DNA of 64,000 nucleotides from Pseudomonas fluorescens (GTDB taxonomy: Bacteria > Pseudomonadota > Gammaproteobacteria > Pseudomonadales > Pseudomonadaceae). Within the stretch, counting starts at the first letter, position 1. The number at the start of each line of letters is the position of its first letter. Shown piece by piece: positions 56,601 to 64,000 of this stretch. A program made the position numbers and the translations under genes. The notes beneath the pieces were generated by a model that saw nothing but the letters and a program-made list of their open reading frames with translations, did no database searches and was not told the DNA's origin. The stretch lies in assembly GCF_018614775.1 (NCBI RefSeq), contig NZ_JAGGOF010000032.1, positions 35,135 through 99,134 of the forward strand, read 5' to 3'.

Positions 56601-57005
56601 CCGCGCCGCTGAACCCGGCTTGGCCTTGCGGGCGCGCTGGAACCATGGGTGCTGGTCGGAGGTGTGGTTGATGACCAGCTCGGTAATCACCCGCAGGTTG
56701 CGCTTGTGGGCCTCGGCAATGAATCGCCGCGCATCGGCCATGGTGCCGTAGTCGGGGCTCACGCCACGGTATTCGGCGATGTCGTAACCGTCATCGCGGC
56801 GCGGTGAAGGGTAGAACGGCAACAGCCAGATGGTGTTGACGCCCAGGTCGGCGATGTAGTCGAGCTTTTCGATCAGGCCCGGGAAGTCGCCGATTCCATC
56901 ATTGTTGGAGTCGAAAAAAGACTTTACGTGAACCTGGTAAATCACCGCGTCCTTGTACCAGAGCGGGTCGTTGATAAAGGTGGCAGACCGGGGTTTCTTC
57001 GCCAT
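53661..57005 (-). CDS. treS: Fused trehalose synthase-maltokinase
   Basis: This 1114-residue protein joins two enzymes. Residues 1 to about 560 are trehalose synthase (GH13: Asp in [12 protein letters not shown] near 212, Glu in [11 protein letters not shown] near 250, Asp in [12 protein letters not shown] near 327), which interconverts trehalose and maltose. From about 560 onward it is a Pep2/Mak maltokinase with [12 protein letters not shown] and [13 protein letters not shown] near the C-terminus, which phosphorylates maltose with ATP. In mycobacteria these are separate proteins that form a complex. AGGAG precedes the ATG at 57005. It is between glgE and glgB in one operon. Confidence 0.95.
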   Translation of the reverse strand: MAKKPRSATFINDPLWYKDAVIYQVHVKSFFDSNNDGIGDFPGLIEKLDYIADLGVNTIWLLPFYPSPRRDDGYDIAEYRGVSPDYGTMADARRFIAEAHKRNLRVITELVINHTSDQHPWFQRARKAKPGSAARDFYVWSDDDHKYDGTRIIFLDTEKSNWTWDPVAGQYFWHRFYSHQPDLNFDNPQVIKAVLSVMRYWLDMGIDGLRLDAIPYLIERDGTNNENLPETHDVLKLIRAEIDANYPDRMLLAEANQWPEDTQLYFGDVDAQGLNGDECHMAFHFPLMPRMYMALAQEDRFPITDILRQTPEIPANCQWAIFLRNHDELTLEMVTDKERDYLWNYYAADRRARINLGIRRRLAPLMERDRRRVELLNSLLLSMPGTPTLYYGDEIGMGDNIYLGDRDGVRTPMQWSIDRNGGFSRADPASLVLPPIMDPQYGYQSVNVETQAGDPHSLLNWTRRMLAVRKQSKAFGRGTLKMLSPSNRRILAYTREYTGPDGKHEIILCVANVSRSAQAAELDLSAYAGMVPVEMLGGNAFPPIGQLNFLLTLAPYGFYWFALAAENQMPSWHVEPAQSLPDFTTLVLKKRLEELLEAPSRTTLEQTILPNWLQKRRWFAGKDSAIEKVDIVYGVRFGDPQHPVLLSEIDVTSGGQTLRYQLPFGLLAEDQLGSALPQQLALSRVRRVRQVGFITDAFSLESFVRSVLRSMQAGAVLPCKDGELRFEPAEGLAALNLGDEPEVRYLSAEQSNSSVVVGGNLVLKLIRKVASGVHPELEMSAYLTAAGFSNISPLLGSVIRRDAQGEDALLMIAQGYLSNQGDAWEWTQNNLERALRDELADAVSEQEQHYNALGELKDFAGMLGQRLGEMHQALAQPTDDPDFAPQATNAKQAQAIGKDVAAQVENALRLLKQNQDQLNPADQAMVARLLEHRKTVLAHVQDLAGKAAGGLRIRVHGDLHLGQVLVIKGDAYLIDFEGEPARPLHERRGKHSPYKDVSGVLRSFDYAAAMAIHLNTVDSTADADAARQRVADRYLKEARQAFVEAYRLAAASLAHEWKDAEGEDAALALFGLEKAAYEVAYEAENRPAWLPVPLHGLYGLLSGLEPFSDIAGPI

Positions 57006-57055
57006 TTGCAACTCCTGATGAATTCAATAAAGCCGCTGGGACGGGCTTGCGCTGT

Positions 57056-57166
57056 TCTTAGTGGCGAGGGGGATCTGGTTGTAGGAGCAAGGCTTGCCCG
57101 CGATACAGACGCCACGGTTCCTGAAAGACGGCGCCAGCTTGATCGCGGGCAAGCCTTGCTCCCTCA
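57056..57166. repeat. REP pair inside the glgE operon
   Basis: GTAGGAGCAAGGCTTGCCCGCGAT and ATCGCGGGCAAGCCTTGCTCCC are inverted in the 186-bp gap between glgE and treS, beside a half type B copy (GTGGCGAGGGGGA). This is where differential message decay could set enzyme ratios. Confidence 0.88.
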
Positions 57167-57191
57167 GGCGCCCTCACCATTGCGCTCACCG

Positions 57192-59189
57192 TCAAGACAC
57201 ACTGATCCGCCAGACCCCGAACGGCAGGTGCGCCGGGTCGATACGCATCGACTGATACTTGCCGTACCAGCTCCAGCGGTGCCCGCTCATCAAATCCTCG
57301 CCCTGGGTCTGGGCATCGTCCGGCAGGCCCATTTCCCACAGCGGCAACTCGAAATTGGCTTCCTGCACGTTGTGCGGATCCAGGCTCACCGCCACCAGGA
57401 TGAAGTTGCTGCCGTCGGGGGTGCGCTTGCCGAAAAACAGAATGTTGTCGTTCCAGGCGTTGTAGACCTTCAGGCCCAGATGCGTATGCAGCGCCGGGTT
57501 CTGACGGCGGATACGGTTGAGCTGGGCGATCTCGGCAATGATGTTGCCCGGCGCGGTAAAGTCCCGGGGCCGGATCTCGTACTTCTCCGAATCGAGGTAC
57601 TCCTCCTTGCCCGGCACCGGCGCCGATTCGCACAGTTCGAAGCCCGAATACATGCCCCACAGGCCGGAGCCCATGGTTGCCAGGGCCGCGCGGATCAAAA
57701 AGCCCGCGCGCCCGGACTGGTGGAGGAACGCCGGGTTGATGTCGGGTGTATTGACGAAGAAATTCGGCCGATAGCATTCGCGCCACGGCGACTCGTTGAG
57801 CTCGCTGAAATAGGTGGCCAGCTCAGCCTTGGTGTTGCGCCAGGTGAAATAGGTGTAGCTCTGGGAATAACCGACCTTGCCCAGGCGCGCCATCATGGCC
57901 GGCGTGGTGAAGGCTTCGGCCAGGAACATCACTTCCGGGTGTTGGGCCCGAACGTCGGCGATCAGCCACTGCCAGAAGGGCAACGGTTTGGTGTGAGGAT
58001 TGTCGACGCGAAAAATCTTCACGCCCTCGTTGACCCAACCCAGCACGACATCCCGCAGCTCCAGCCATAAGCTGGGAATCGCATCCGCGGCATAGAAGTC
58101 GACGTTGACGATGTCCTGGTATTTCTTCGGTGGGTTTTCGGCATATTTGATCGTGCCGTCCGGCCGCCAGCTGAACCAACCCGGATGCTGCTTGAGCCAG
58201 GGGTGGTCCTGGGAACACTGGATGGCAAAGTCGAGGGCGATTTCCAGGCCGTGGGCAGCGGCTGCCGCCACCAGTCGACGAAAATCCTCACGGGTCCCCA
58301 GTTGCGGGTGAATCGCCTCGTGCCCGCCCTCCTCGCTGCCGATGGCATACGGGCTGCCCGGGTCATCCGGCCCAGCGGTAAGGGAGTTGTTCGGGCCCTT
58401 GCGAAAGCTCCGACCGATCGGATGGATCGGCGGGAAGTACAGGACGTCGAAGCCCATGTCCTGGATCATCGCCAGGCGCGAATGCACATCGTTGAAGGTA
58501 CCGTGGCGCTTGGGGTCATCGGTGATCGAGCGGGGAAACAGCTCGTACCAACTGGCAAACTCGGCCAGCTTGCGCTCCACGTCCAGGGGGTATTCGGGGC
58601 TGATGCTCAGGTACGGTCGATAGTCGGCCAGGGCCATGAGATCGGCGCTGTGCGGCGCCAGGAACAGTGCCACCTGTTCGGTGGGCAGCAGACCGGCAAG
58701 CTGGTCGTACAACGCAGCCAACTGTTCGCGCAATTCACCGTCACTGCGCTCGGCCGCCTGTTGCACGTAATTGCGCCCTTCCTGCAACTCCAGGCTGATG
58801 GGCACACCGGCACCGTGCTTCTTCTCCAGCTCATAACAGAAACTGGCGTACTGATCGAGCCAGGCCTCGACACAGAACAGATAGCGGCCCTGCTCCGGCA
58901 CGTTGAACTGACCGCGCCAGCTGTTGTTACCCAGCTCAGTCATGACCTCGCTGTTCCACCGTTCGTCTTGCAGCGAGCGCCAGCGGATGCGCACCGCCAG
59001 TTTGTCGTGTCCGTCGGTGAACACCTTGCTCGTCACCGTCACGTCCTGTCCCGCCACGGCCTTGGCGGCAAACTGACCGCCATCGATCACCGGCATGGTG
59101 TTTTCAATCGCGATTCGCGGCAATAACAACGCCTGGGACAACGGCAGTTGCGGGTTGTACGCCAGGTCAGTCGGCTGTTCAGCAGTCAT
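57192..59189 (-). CDS. glgE: Alpha-1,4-glucan:maltose-1-phosphate maltosyltransferase
   Basis: This 665-residue GH13-type enzyme adds maltosyl units from maltose 1-phosphate to an alpha-glucan. The nucleophile Asp is in KIFRVDNPHTKPLPFW (about residue 395) and the acid/base Glu in VMFLAEAFTTPAMM (about 423). FNDVHSRLAMIQDMGFDVLYFPPIHPIG is a diagnostic region. AGGAG precedes the start. It is the first gene of the operon with treS-pep2 and glgB. Pseudomonads use this route for trehalose and glucan made under desiccation or osmotic stress. Confidence 0.96.
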   Translation of the reverse strand: MTAEQPTDLAYNPQLPLSQALLLPRIAIENTMPVIDGGQFAAKAVAGQDVTVTSKVFTDGHDKLAVRIRWRSLQDERWNSEVMTELGNNSWRGQFNVPEQGRYLFCVEAWLDQYASFCYELEKKHGAGVPISLELQEGRNYVQQAAERSDGELREQLAALYDQLAGLLPTEQVALFLAPHSADLMALADYRPYLSISPEYPLDVERKLAEFASWYELFPRSITDDPKRHGTFNDVHSRLAMIQDMGFDVLYFPPIHPIGRSFRKGPNNSLTAGPDDPGSPYAIGSEEGGHEAIHPQLGTREDFRRLVAAAAAHGLEIALDFAIQCSQDHPWLKQHPGWFSWRPDGTIKYAENPPKKYQDIVNVDFYAADAIPSLWLELRDVVLGWVNEGVKIFRVDNPHTKPLPFWQWLIADVRAQHPEVMFLAEAFTTPAMMARLGKVGYSQSYTYFTWRNTKAELATYFSELNESPWRECYRPNFFVNTPDINPAFLHQSGRAGFLIRAALATMGSGLWGMYSGFELCESAPVPGKEEYLDSEKYEIRPRDFTAPGNIIAEIAQLNRIRRQNPALHTHLGLKVYNAWNDNILFFGKRTPDGSNFILVAVSLDPHNVQEANFELPLWEMGLPDDAQTQGEDLMSGHRWSWYGKYQSMRIDPAHLPFGVWRISVS

Positions 59190-59403
59190 CGAGCATCGCT
59201 CCTTTTACGCCCCATGGACGCGCTTGTGGCGGTAAAGGCCCAACGGGTCCTGTGAAAAAACTCACTTAAGCTCCGAACCGAATGGGCGGTTAAAAGTTCA
59301 GCCAGATTTGTCCCCCGGTTGCTTTCGGGATAAATCCTGGCGCGTGAGGGTCAACAACCTTAAGCACGACTCAAGCCAGCTGCGTTACGGAGACCACGTC
59401 CTG

Positions 59404-59568
59404 ATGAATATTCCGATTCCGGCCGAAACCCCTGATCCCAATATCGACGACCCCATCCTGCCGCCCCCAGGGCCTGAACCGGAGCCGATCCCGGAGAAAG
59501 ATCCTCCGCAAGAGCCCCAGCCACCCTTGGGCGACCCGCCGAGCGAGGCGCCGCCGGAACGGGTTTGA
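59404..59568 (+). CDS. Proline-rich acidic microprotein, 54 residues
   Basis: This small protein contains 21 prolines in 54 residues, many Glu and Asp, and no hydrophobic core, so it should be extended and disordered. It begins MNIPIPAETPDPNIDDP. GGAG lies 10 bp before the ATG, which supports translation. It is divergent from glgE and may share a stress-related promoter region. No family is recognised. It could be a polyproline linker or partner-binding peptide; it has no signal peptide. Confidence 0.65.
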   Translation: MNIPIPAETPDPNIDDPILPPPGPEPEPIPEKDPPQEPQPPLGDPPSEAPPERV

Positions 59569-59590
59569 TGCTCAAGCTTAGTAGCAGAAC

Positions 59591-59752
59591 CTGTGGGAGC
59601 CGAGCCTGCTCGCGATAACGGTGTATCAGTTGATGCAGAGGCCGACGGTCTGGCGCCATCGCGAGCAGGCTCGCTCCCACAAGGATTTGTGGCGTATGGA
59701 GTGTCCAGGCTCGACGCCGGACCTGTGGGAGCCGAGCTTGCTCGCGATGGCG
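59591..59752. repeat. Three REP elements in alternating orientation
   Basis: TGTGGGAGCCGAGCCTGCTCGCGAT (59592), its inverse ATCGCGAGCAGGCTCGCTCCCACA (59658) and TGTGGGAGCCGAGCTTGCTCGCGAT (59723) lie between the microprotein and the MgtC-like gene. The outer two share the same extra C in GGGAGCC. Confidence 0.9.
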
Positions 59753-59797
59753 CAGGCCCATCGACATGGATTCAAACTGACGCCCCGCCTCGACAAC

Positions 59798-60298
59798 TCA
59801 AGGACGGTCGTCCTTGTCCAACGCCCGGACAATCATCGGCATCACGCTGAAAATCCCCAACGCCAGCACCGTGCTCAGCACCGCCGTTGCCTCCCGGCCC
59901 AATCCGGCGGCAACGCCGATGGCGGCGGTCATCCACAGGCCCGCTGCGGTGGTCAGGCCTTTGACGTGGCTCACGTCGCCCTCGGTGTTCTTCAGGATCG
60001 TCCCGGCGCCCAGAAAACCGATGCCCGCGACAACCCCTTGTATGACCCGGCTCATGGCATCGGCCTGGGAGCCGGACAACTGCGGCACCAACACGAACAG
60101 TGCGGCGCCCAGGGCCACCAGCATATGGGTGCGCACGCCAGCGGCCTTGCCCTTTTGCTCGCGTTCGAAACCGAGGACGCCGCCAAGCAGCGCGGCCATC
60201 AGCAGGCGTACAGTGACCCGCGTCATCTGCTCCGCATCCGCAATGTCGGCGAATTCCGCCTGCAGGGTGATCCAGACTCGTTGCCACCAGGTTTCCAT
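59798..60298 (-). CDS. MgtC/SapB-family membrane protein
   Basis: This 166-residue protein has four or five membrane segments and the MgtC signature: LLMAALLGGVLGFEREQKGKAAGVRTHMLVALGAAL and GIGFLGAGTILKN, followed by GLTTAAGLWMTAAIGVAAGLG. It lacks the cytosolic ACT-like C-terminal domain of Salmonella MgtC, like the shorter SapB/YhiD form. AAAGGAGGA precedes the start. The family helps growth at low magnesium and in hosts, often by regulating ATP synthase. It is divergent from the DUF3203 gene. Confidence 0.92.
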   Translation of the reverse strand: METWWQRVWITLQAEFADIADAEQMTRVTVRLLMAALLGGVLGFEREQKGKAAGVRTHMLVALGAALFVLVPQLSGSQADAMSRVIQGVVAGIGFLGAGTILKNTEGDVSHVKGLTTAAGLWMTAAIGVAAGLGREATAVLSTVLALGIFSVMPMIVRALDKDDRP

Positions 60299-60434
60299 GA
60301 ACCGTCCTCCTTTTATTCGATAAACGATGGACCGCAAGCGGCGCCAGAGGTGCGTCCGACCGCTGATCAGCCGCAACGAACCCTGGCAGTGGCAAGGCGC
60401 CTAACGCACAGGACATCCCAGAAGGAGCAACACC

Positions 60435-60671
60435 ATGACTGTGCGTATCGATGACCGCCAGACCTGCCACTTCGACATCCCCAACGGCCTGAAAGAGTAT
60501 CCCGCCAGCGAACTGACCATCATCACCGACTCGGAAAAAGCCATGTCGGCGGTCGACCTCGATGACGGGCGCATCTACATCACCGAGGCCGAGGCGGACG
60601 CCCTGACCGTGGCCGGCGCGGCCGATGGGCGCCAGAACCTCAAGGCGACTGACAGTGGTTCGGTGATCTGA
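60435..60671 (+). CDS. DUF3203-family small protein
   Basis: This 78-residue cytosolic protein matches the DUF3203 family, which is largely restricted to Pseudomonas: MTVRIDDRQTCHFDIP, YPASELTIITDSEKAMSAVDL and RIYITEAEADALTVAGA. AGAAGGAGC precedes the start. It has no signal and a mixed alpha/beta pattern. Function is not known. It is divergent from the MgtC-like gene and unlinked to ccoG downstream. Confidence 0.82.
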   Translation: MTVRIDDRQTCHFDIPNGLKEYPASELTIITDSEKAMSAVDLDDGRIYITEAEADALTVAGAADGRQNLKATDSGSVI

Positions 60672-60705
60672 AGCCGGTGGTTACACAACTCCCAGCGGCA
60701 AAGCC

Positions 60706-60733
60706 CGTGGGAGCAAAGCTTGCTCGCGACGCA
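60706..60733. repeat. Single REP element
   Basis: GTGGGAGCAAAGCTTGCTCGCGA is an unpaired REP after the DUF3203 gene. The following 200 bases to ccoG contain no gene; I looked for an Anr/FNR site (TTGAT-N4-ATCAA) and found none. Confidence 0.85.
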
Positions 60734-60936
60734 GACGACGCGGTCCCCAAGGAATCGCCTGCGTCCTGAGCAACCTGGCTGCGCACTGTTCGTGGGTTCA
60801 TACCTGCATCAAACTGTCGCAGGGCTTGGGTCCGACGCCATCTGATCCGGTTTTTATCGCTCAACCTGAGTCTGTTATGCAAACAGTTCGATGGTCATAG
60901 TGCCCCGGCCAGATAGCGGCTGATGAGCGACCGACC

Positions 60937-62349
60937 ATGAGCGATAGAATCCCCGTCCAGTTGTTACAGACCTTCGAACCCGCGCCAAGCAAAATCAACT
61001 CTCGAACCACCGATAACCTGATCCACACCCGCAGTTTCACCGGTCTGTTCCGCACCTTGCGCATGAGCGGTGCGGGTGCGCTGTTCCTGCTGTTCTTCGG
61101 CACGGTGTGGTTGAACTGGGGCGGTCGCCAGGCCGTGCTCTGGGATCTGTCCGAAAGCAAATTCCACGTCTTCGGTGCCACCTTCTGGCCCCAGGATTTC
61201 ATCCTGCTGTCGGCGCTATTGATCATCGCCGCCTTCGGCCTCTTTGCGATCACCGTGTTTGCCGGTCGCGTGTGGTGCGGCTACACCTGCCCGCAGAGCT
61301 CCTGGACCTGGCTTTTCATGTGGTGCGAGAAAATCACCGAGGGCGAACGCAACCAACGGATCAAGCTGCAAGCGGCGCCGTGGGGGCTGAACAAGTTATT
61401 GCGGCGCTCGGCCAAGCACACGTTGTGGCTGGCTATCAGCCTGCTCACCGGCCTGACGTTCGTCGGCTACTTCACACCGATCCGGCCGCTGGCCGAAGAG
61501 CTGCTGACCCTGCAAATGGCCGGCGTCAGTCTGTTCTGGGTGCTGTTTTTCACCGGCGCCACCTACCTCAACGCCGGCTGGTTGCGCGAAGCGGTGTGCA
61601 TGCACATGTGCCCCTACGCCCGCTTCCAGAGCGTGATGTTCGACAAGGACACCCTGACCATTTCCTATGATTCGGCCCGCGGCGAAATCCGTGGCCCACG
61701 CAAACGCGACGCGAAACCGGCCAACATCGGCTTGGGCGACTGCATCGACTGCCAGATGTGCGTGCAGGTCTGCCCCACCGGCATCGACATTCGCGATGGC
61801 CTGCAAATGGAATGCATCGGCTGCGCGGCGTGCATCGACGCCTGCGACTCGATCATGGACAAGATGGGCTACGCGCGTGGGTTGATCAAATACACCTCAG
61901 AACATCAGTTGCAGGGCGGCAAGACGCACCTGCTGCGGCCCCGGCTGATCGGTTATACCGTCGTGCTGCTGGTAATGATCGGCGCACTGGCCGTGGCGCT
62001 GGTGGAACGGCCCATGGTGTCCCTCGACGTCAGCAAGGACCGCGGCCTTTTTCGCGAAAACAGCCTGGGCCAGATCGAGAACATCTACAGCCTGAAGGTC
62101 ATCAACAAGACCCAGCAACGCCAGGACTACACCCTGTCGCTGCTGGACGATGACAATTTCATCCTGCAGGGCAAGACCCAGCTAAGCCTGGCGCCGGGGG
62201 AAATCGTCGACGTGCCGGTGTCGGTGGCGATGCTCAGCGAACGGCCCGAGCGCAGCTCCCGGGAGATGACGTTCAAGGTGGCCGACAGCGATGAGCCGTC
62301 CATCTACAGCGTGGCCAAAAGCCGTTTTGTCGCACCGATGAATCGGTGA
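60937..62349 (+). CDS. ccoG: Cytochrome c oxidase accessory protein CcoG
   Basis: This 470-residue inner-membrane ferredoxin-like protein helps assemble the copper centre of cbb3 oxidases by reducing copper. It has five hydrophobic segments, a WCGYTCPQSSWTWLFMWCEK motif and two 4Fe-4S clusters at GDCIDCQMCVQVCPTGIDI and CIGCAACIDACDSIM, followed by an IgG-like periplasmic tail (from about residue 365). It is normally next to ccoNOQP or ccoIS; none of those is here, so it is an orphan or second copy. The ribosome site is weak. Confidence 0.94.
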   Translation: MSDRIPVQLLQTFEPAPSKINSRTTDNLIHTRSFTGLFRTLRMSGAGALFLLFFGTVWLNWGGRQAVLWDLSESKFHVFGATFWPQDFILLSALLIIAAFGLFAITVFAGRVWCGYTCPQSSWTWLFMWCEKITEGERNQRIKLQAAPWGLNKLLRRSAKHTLWLAISLLTGLTFVGYFTPIRPLAEELLTLQMAGVSLFWVLFFTGATYLNAGWLREAVCMHMCPYARFQSVMFDKDTLTISYDSARGEIRGPRKRDAKPANIGLGDCIDCQMCVQVCPTGIDIRDGLQMECIGCAACIDACDSIMDKMGYARGLIKYTSEHQLQGGKTHLLRPRLIGYTVVLLVMIGALAVALVERPMVSLDVSKDRGLFRENSLGQIENIYSLKVINKTQQRQDYTLSLLDDDNFILQGKTQLSLAPGEIVDVPVSVAMLSERPERSSREMTFKVADSDEPSIYSVAKSRFVAPMNR

Positions 62350-62372
62350 GGCTTTAAGATGCCGGTGCTTTT

Positions 62373-62452
62373 CTGTGGGAGCGAGCCTGCTCGCGATGAG
62401 GCCAGTACTGTTACTGACAATCCGCTATCGCGAGCAGGCTCGCTCCCACAGT
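62373..62452. repeat. REP pair between ccoG and the MocR gene
   Basis: TGTGGGAGCGAGCCTGCTCGCGAT and its inverse, separated by 30 bp, lie right after ccoG. Confidence 0.92.
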
Positions 62453-62501
62453 CAATACGCAAGCCATGCATTACCCTGAACCGTTAAAGACTGAGCTCGC
62501 C

Positions 62502-63911
62502 ATGAAACGCTACGAGAAATTCGCCGACGACATCGCTGAACTGATCCGCTGCGGCATGCTCGGGCCGGGCCAGCGCGTACCGTCGGTGCGTTATGCCAGC
62601 CAGACCTACGGCGTCAGCCCGTCCACCGTGTTCCAGGCCTATTACCTGCTGGAGCGACGCGGCCTGATCCGCGCCCGACCGCGCTCGGGCTACTTCGTCA
62701 ACGCCCATGCGCCGAGCCCGTTTTCCGAGCCGGCGATCAGCAGCCCCGCGCATGAGTCCACTGAGGTCGACGTCAGCGAACTGGTGTTTTCAGTGCTGGA
62801 GTCGATGAAGGACCCGACCACCGTGCCCTTTGGCTCGGCCTTCCCCAGCCCGACGCTGTTTCCGCTGCACCGGCTGTCCCGCTCGCTGTCCAGCGCCACA
62901 CGGGACATGGACCCACGGGTCGTCGTCACGGACATGTCGCCAGGCAATCCGCAATTGCGCCGGCAAATCGCCCTGCGCTACATGGTCGGCGGGCTGATGC
63001 TGCCCATGGAGGAGCTGCTGGTCACCAATGGCGCCTTGGAGGCCTTGAATCTGTGCCTGCAAGCGGTCACCGAGCCCGGCGACCTGGTGGCGATCGAGGC
63101 ACCGGCGTTCTACGCCAGCCTGCAAGTGCTGGAGCGGCTCAAGCTCAAGGCCGTGGAAATCCCCGTTCACCCTCGCGACGGCATTGATCTGGAGGTGTTG
63201 GCGCAGACACTGGAACGCCATCCGATCAAGGCCTGCTGGTGCATGACCAGCTTCCAGAACCCCATGGGCGCGACGATGCCCGAGGCACGCAAACAGGCGC
63301 TGGTCGAGCTGTTGCGGCGGCATCAGGTGCCACTGATCGAAGACGACGTGTACGCCGAACTCTATTACGGCCAGCAGGCCCCCAAACCGGCCAAGGCGTT
63401 CGACACCGAAGGGCTGGTGATGCATTGCGGTTCGTTCGCCAAGAGCCTGGCGCCGGGCTATCGCATTGGCTGGGTCGCCGCCGGGCGCTACGCGCAGAAG
63501 ATCGAACGGCTCAAGCTCATGACCTCGCTCTGCGCCTCGATGCCGGCCCAGGCGGCCATCGCTGACTACTTGCAACACGGCGGCTACGACCGCCACCTGC
63601 GCAAATTGCGTTACGCCCTGGAAGAACAGCAAAGCGCCATGCGCGCCGCCATCGCCCGCTATTTCCCGGCCCAGACCCGTGTCAGCCAACCGGCGGGTGG
63701 TTACTTCCTGTGGCTGGAACTGCCCGAACAGATGGACTCGCTGAAACTGTTCCAGATGGCCCTGGCGCAAGGCATCAGCATCGCGCCGGGGCCGATCTTT
63801 TCACCGACCCGGCGCTTCAGGAACTGCATTCGCCTGAACTACGGCAGCTCGTGGACCGAGGCATCGGAAAAGGCCATGGAGACGTTGGGGCGGATTATTC
63901 GGTCGTTTTGA
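62502..63911 (+). CDS. MocR-type GntR regulator with aminotransferase domain
   Basis: This 469-residue protein has an N-terminal GntR winged helix (RVPSVRYASQTYGVSPSTVFQAYY) fused to a fold-type I aminotransferase domain. The PLP lysine is in CGSFAKSLAPGYRIGW, with SFQNPMGATMP and EDDVYAELYY upstream. Such MocR regulators sense PLP or amino-acid aldimines. I placed the start at 62502; an ATG at 62466 would add 12 residues with no ribosome site. No divergent enzyme gene exists here to suggest a target; ccoG is upstream in the same direction. Confidence 0.92.
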   Translation: MKRYEKFADDIAELIRCGMLGPGQRVPSVRYASQTYGVSPSTVFQAYYLLERRGLIRARPRSGYFVNAHAPSPFSEPAISSPAHESTEVDVSELVFSVLESMKDPTTVPFGSAFPSPTLFPLHRLSRSLSSATRDMDPRVVVTDMSPGNPQLRRQIALRYMVGGLMLPMEELLVTNGALEALNLCLQAVTEPGDLVAIEAPAFYASLQVLERLKLKAVEIPVHPRDGIDLEVLAQTLERHPIKACWCMTSFQNPMGATMPEARKQALVELLRRHQVPLIEDDVYAELYYGQQAPKPAKAFDTEGLVMHCGSFAKSLAPGYRIGWVAAGRYAQKIERLKLMTSLCASMPAQAAIADYLQHGGYDRHLRKLRYALEEQQSAMRAAIARYFPAQTRVSQPAGGYFLWLELPEQMDSLKLFQMALAQGISIAPGPIFSPTRRFRNCIRLNYGSSWTEASEKAMETLGRIIRSF

Positions 63912-63933
63912 ATAGGATGTCGCCTGGGCTATT

Positions 63934-63962
63934 GCCATCGCGAGCAGGCTCGCTCCCACACT
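63934..63962. repeat. REP element at right window edge
   Basis: ATCGCGAGCAGGCTCGCTCCCACA follows the MocR gene. Any paired element would lie beyond the window edge. Confidence 0.85.
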
Positions 63963-64000
63963 GGGCGGCGACCGCAGTTCAATGATTGGGTGGAGGCAAC

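Noticed and set aside
54594..56612. 672-codon plus-strand frame opposite treS-pep2
   Set aside because: It is a GC-driven shadow of a well-supported gene: no ribosome site, low-complexity Arg/Gln/His-rich translation and no family resemblance.
60734..60936. Anr/FNR box before ccoG
   Set aside because: I searched for TTGAT-N4-ATCAA by eye and found no acceptable match.

Overview
The window is about 64 kb of a high-GC Gammaproteobacterial chromosome, almost certainly a Pseudomonas of the P. fluorescens group. The evidence is protein content (dhcR-dhcA-dhcB-atoB, a Pseudomonas-type metallothionein, a DUF3203 protein, the glgE/treS/glgB cluster) and the many palindromic REP elements built on a GTGGGAGCGAGC..GCTCGCGAT core. 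I see no rRNA, tRNA, CRISPR array, transposase or prophage. It reads as ordinary chromosome made of small catabolic, regulatory and stress modules.

Layout. 1-7.1 kb: a peptide/opine-type ABC importer (second permease cut by the window edge) with an FAD amine oxidase-like enzyme and a HAD hydrolase on the minus strand, divergent from an aldehyde dehydrogenase; probably uptake and oxidation of an unidentified amine. 7.1-12.5 kb: GFA-type zinc protein, CPBP protease, LysR/RidA divergent pair, a 134-bp tandem REP array, VOC protein, atypical Nramp-family transporter, and MlaA overlapping a small unknown gene. 13.6-18.2 kb: OmpR/EnvZ-type two-component pair, then kefF-kefC. 18.2-22.3 kb: YdbC/PdxI-like aldo-keto reductase with divergent LysR, AraC regulator, SphA-type outer-membrane protein. 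22.4-25.5 kb: three-gene operon for a lipoprotein cytochrome c, a Tat-exported sugar-lactone oxidase and a Tat-exported PLP-fold protein. 25.8-30.2 kb: LysR, GMC oxidoreductase, MHS transporter. 30.4-35.3 kb: stand-alone receiver protein, topB behind a LexA-like palindrome, a small orphan gene with a long leader, glsB and a 64-residue protein.

35.3-43.5 kb holds an unknown lipoprotein followed by a general-stress block: a DUF3618/YqjE/YqjD-like membrane operon, ZIP transporter, manganese catalase, KGG-repeat protein, metallothionein, DUF892 ferritin-like protein and a divergent sirtuin. 43.6-47.3 kb is the dehydrocarnitine/acetoacetate operon dhcR<>dhcA-dhcB-atoB, closed by a good terminator. 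47.4-51.2 kb is a glucarate module (gudP-gudD) whose divergent FadR-type regulator carries an apparent 1-nt frameshift. 51.4-59.2 kb is the GlgE alpha-glucan/trehalose pathway (glgE, fused treS-pep2, glgB). 59.4-64 kb: proline-rich microprotein, MgtC-like protein, DUF3203 protein, an orphan ccoG and a MocR-type regulator.

The best candidates for something undescribed are the exported PLP-fold protein/lactone oxidase/cytochrome c operon (22.4-25.5 kb), the LexA-like palindrome before topB, the frameshifted glucarate regulator with its FadR-type operator, and the Shine-Dalgarno-masking hairpin before the Nramp-like gene. All functional statements come from reading motifs; no searches were run.
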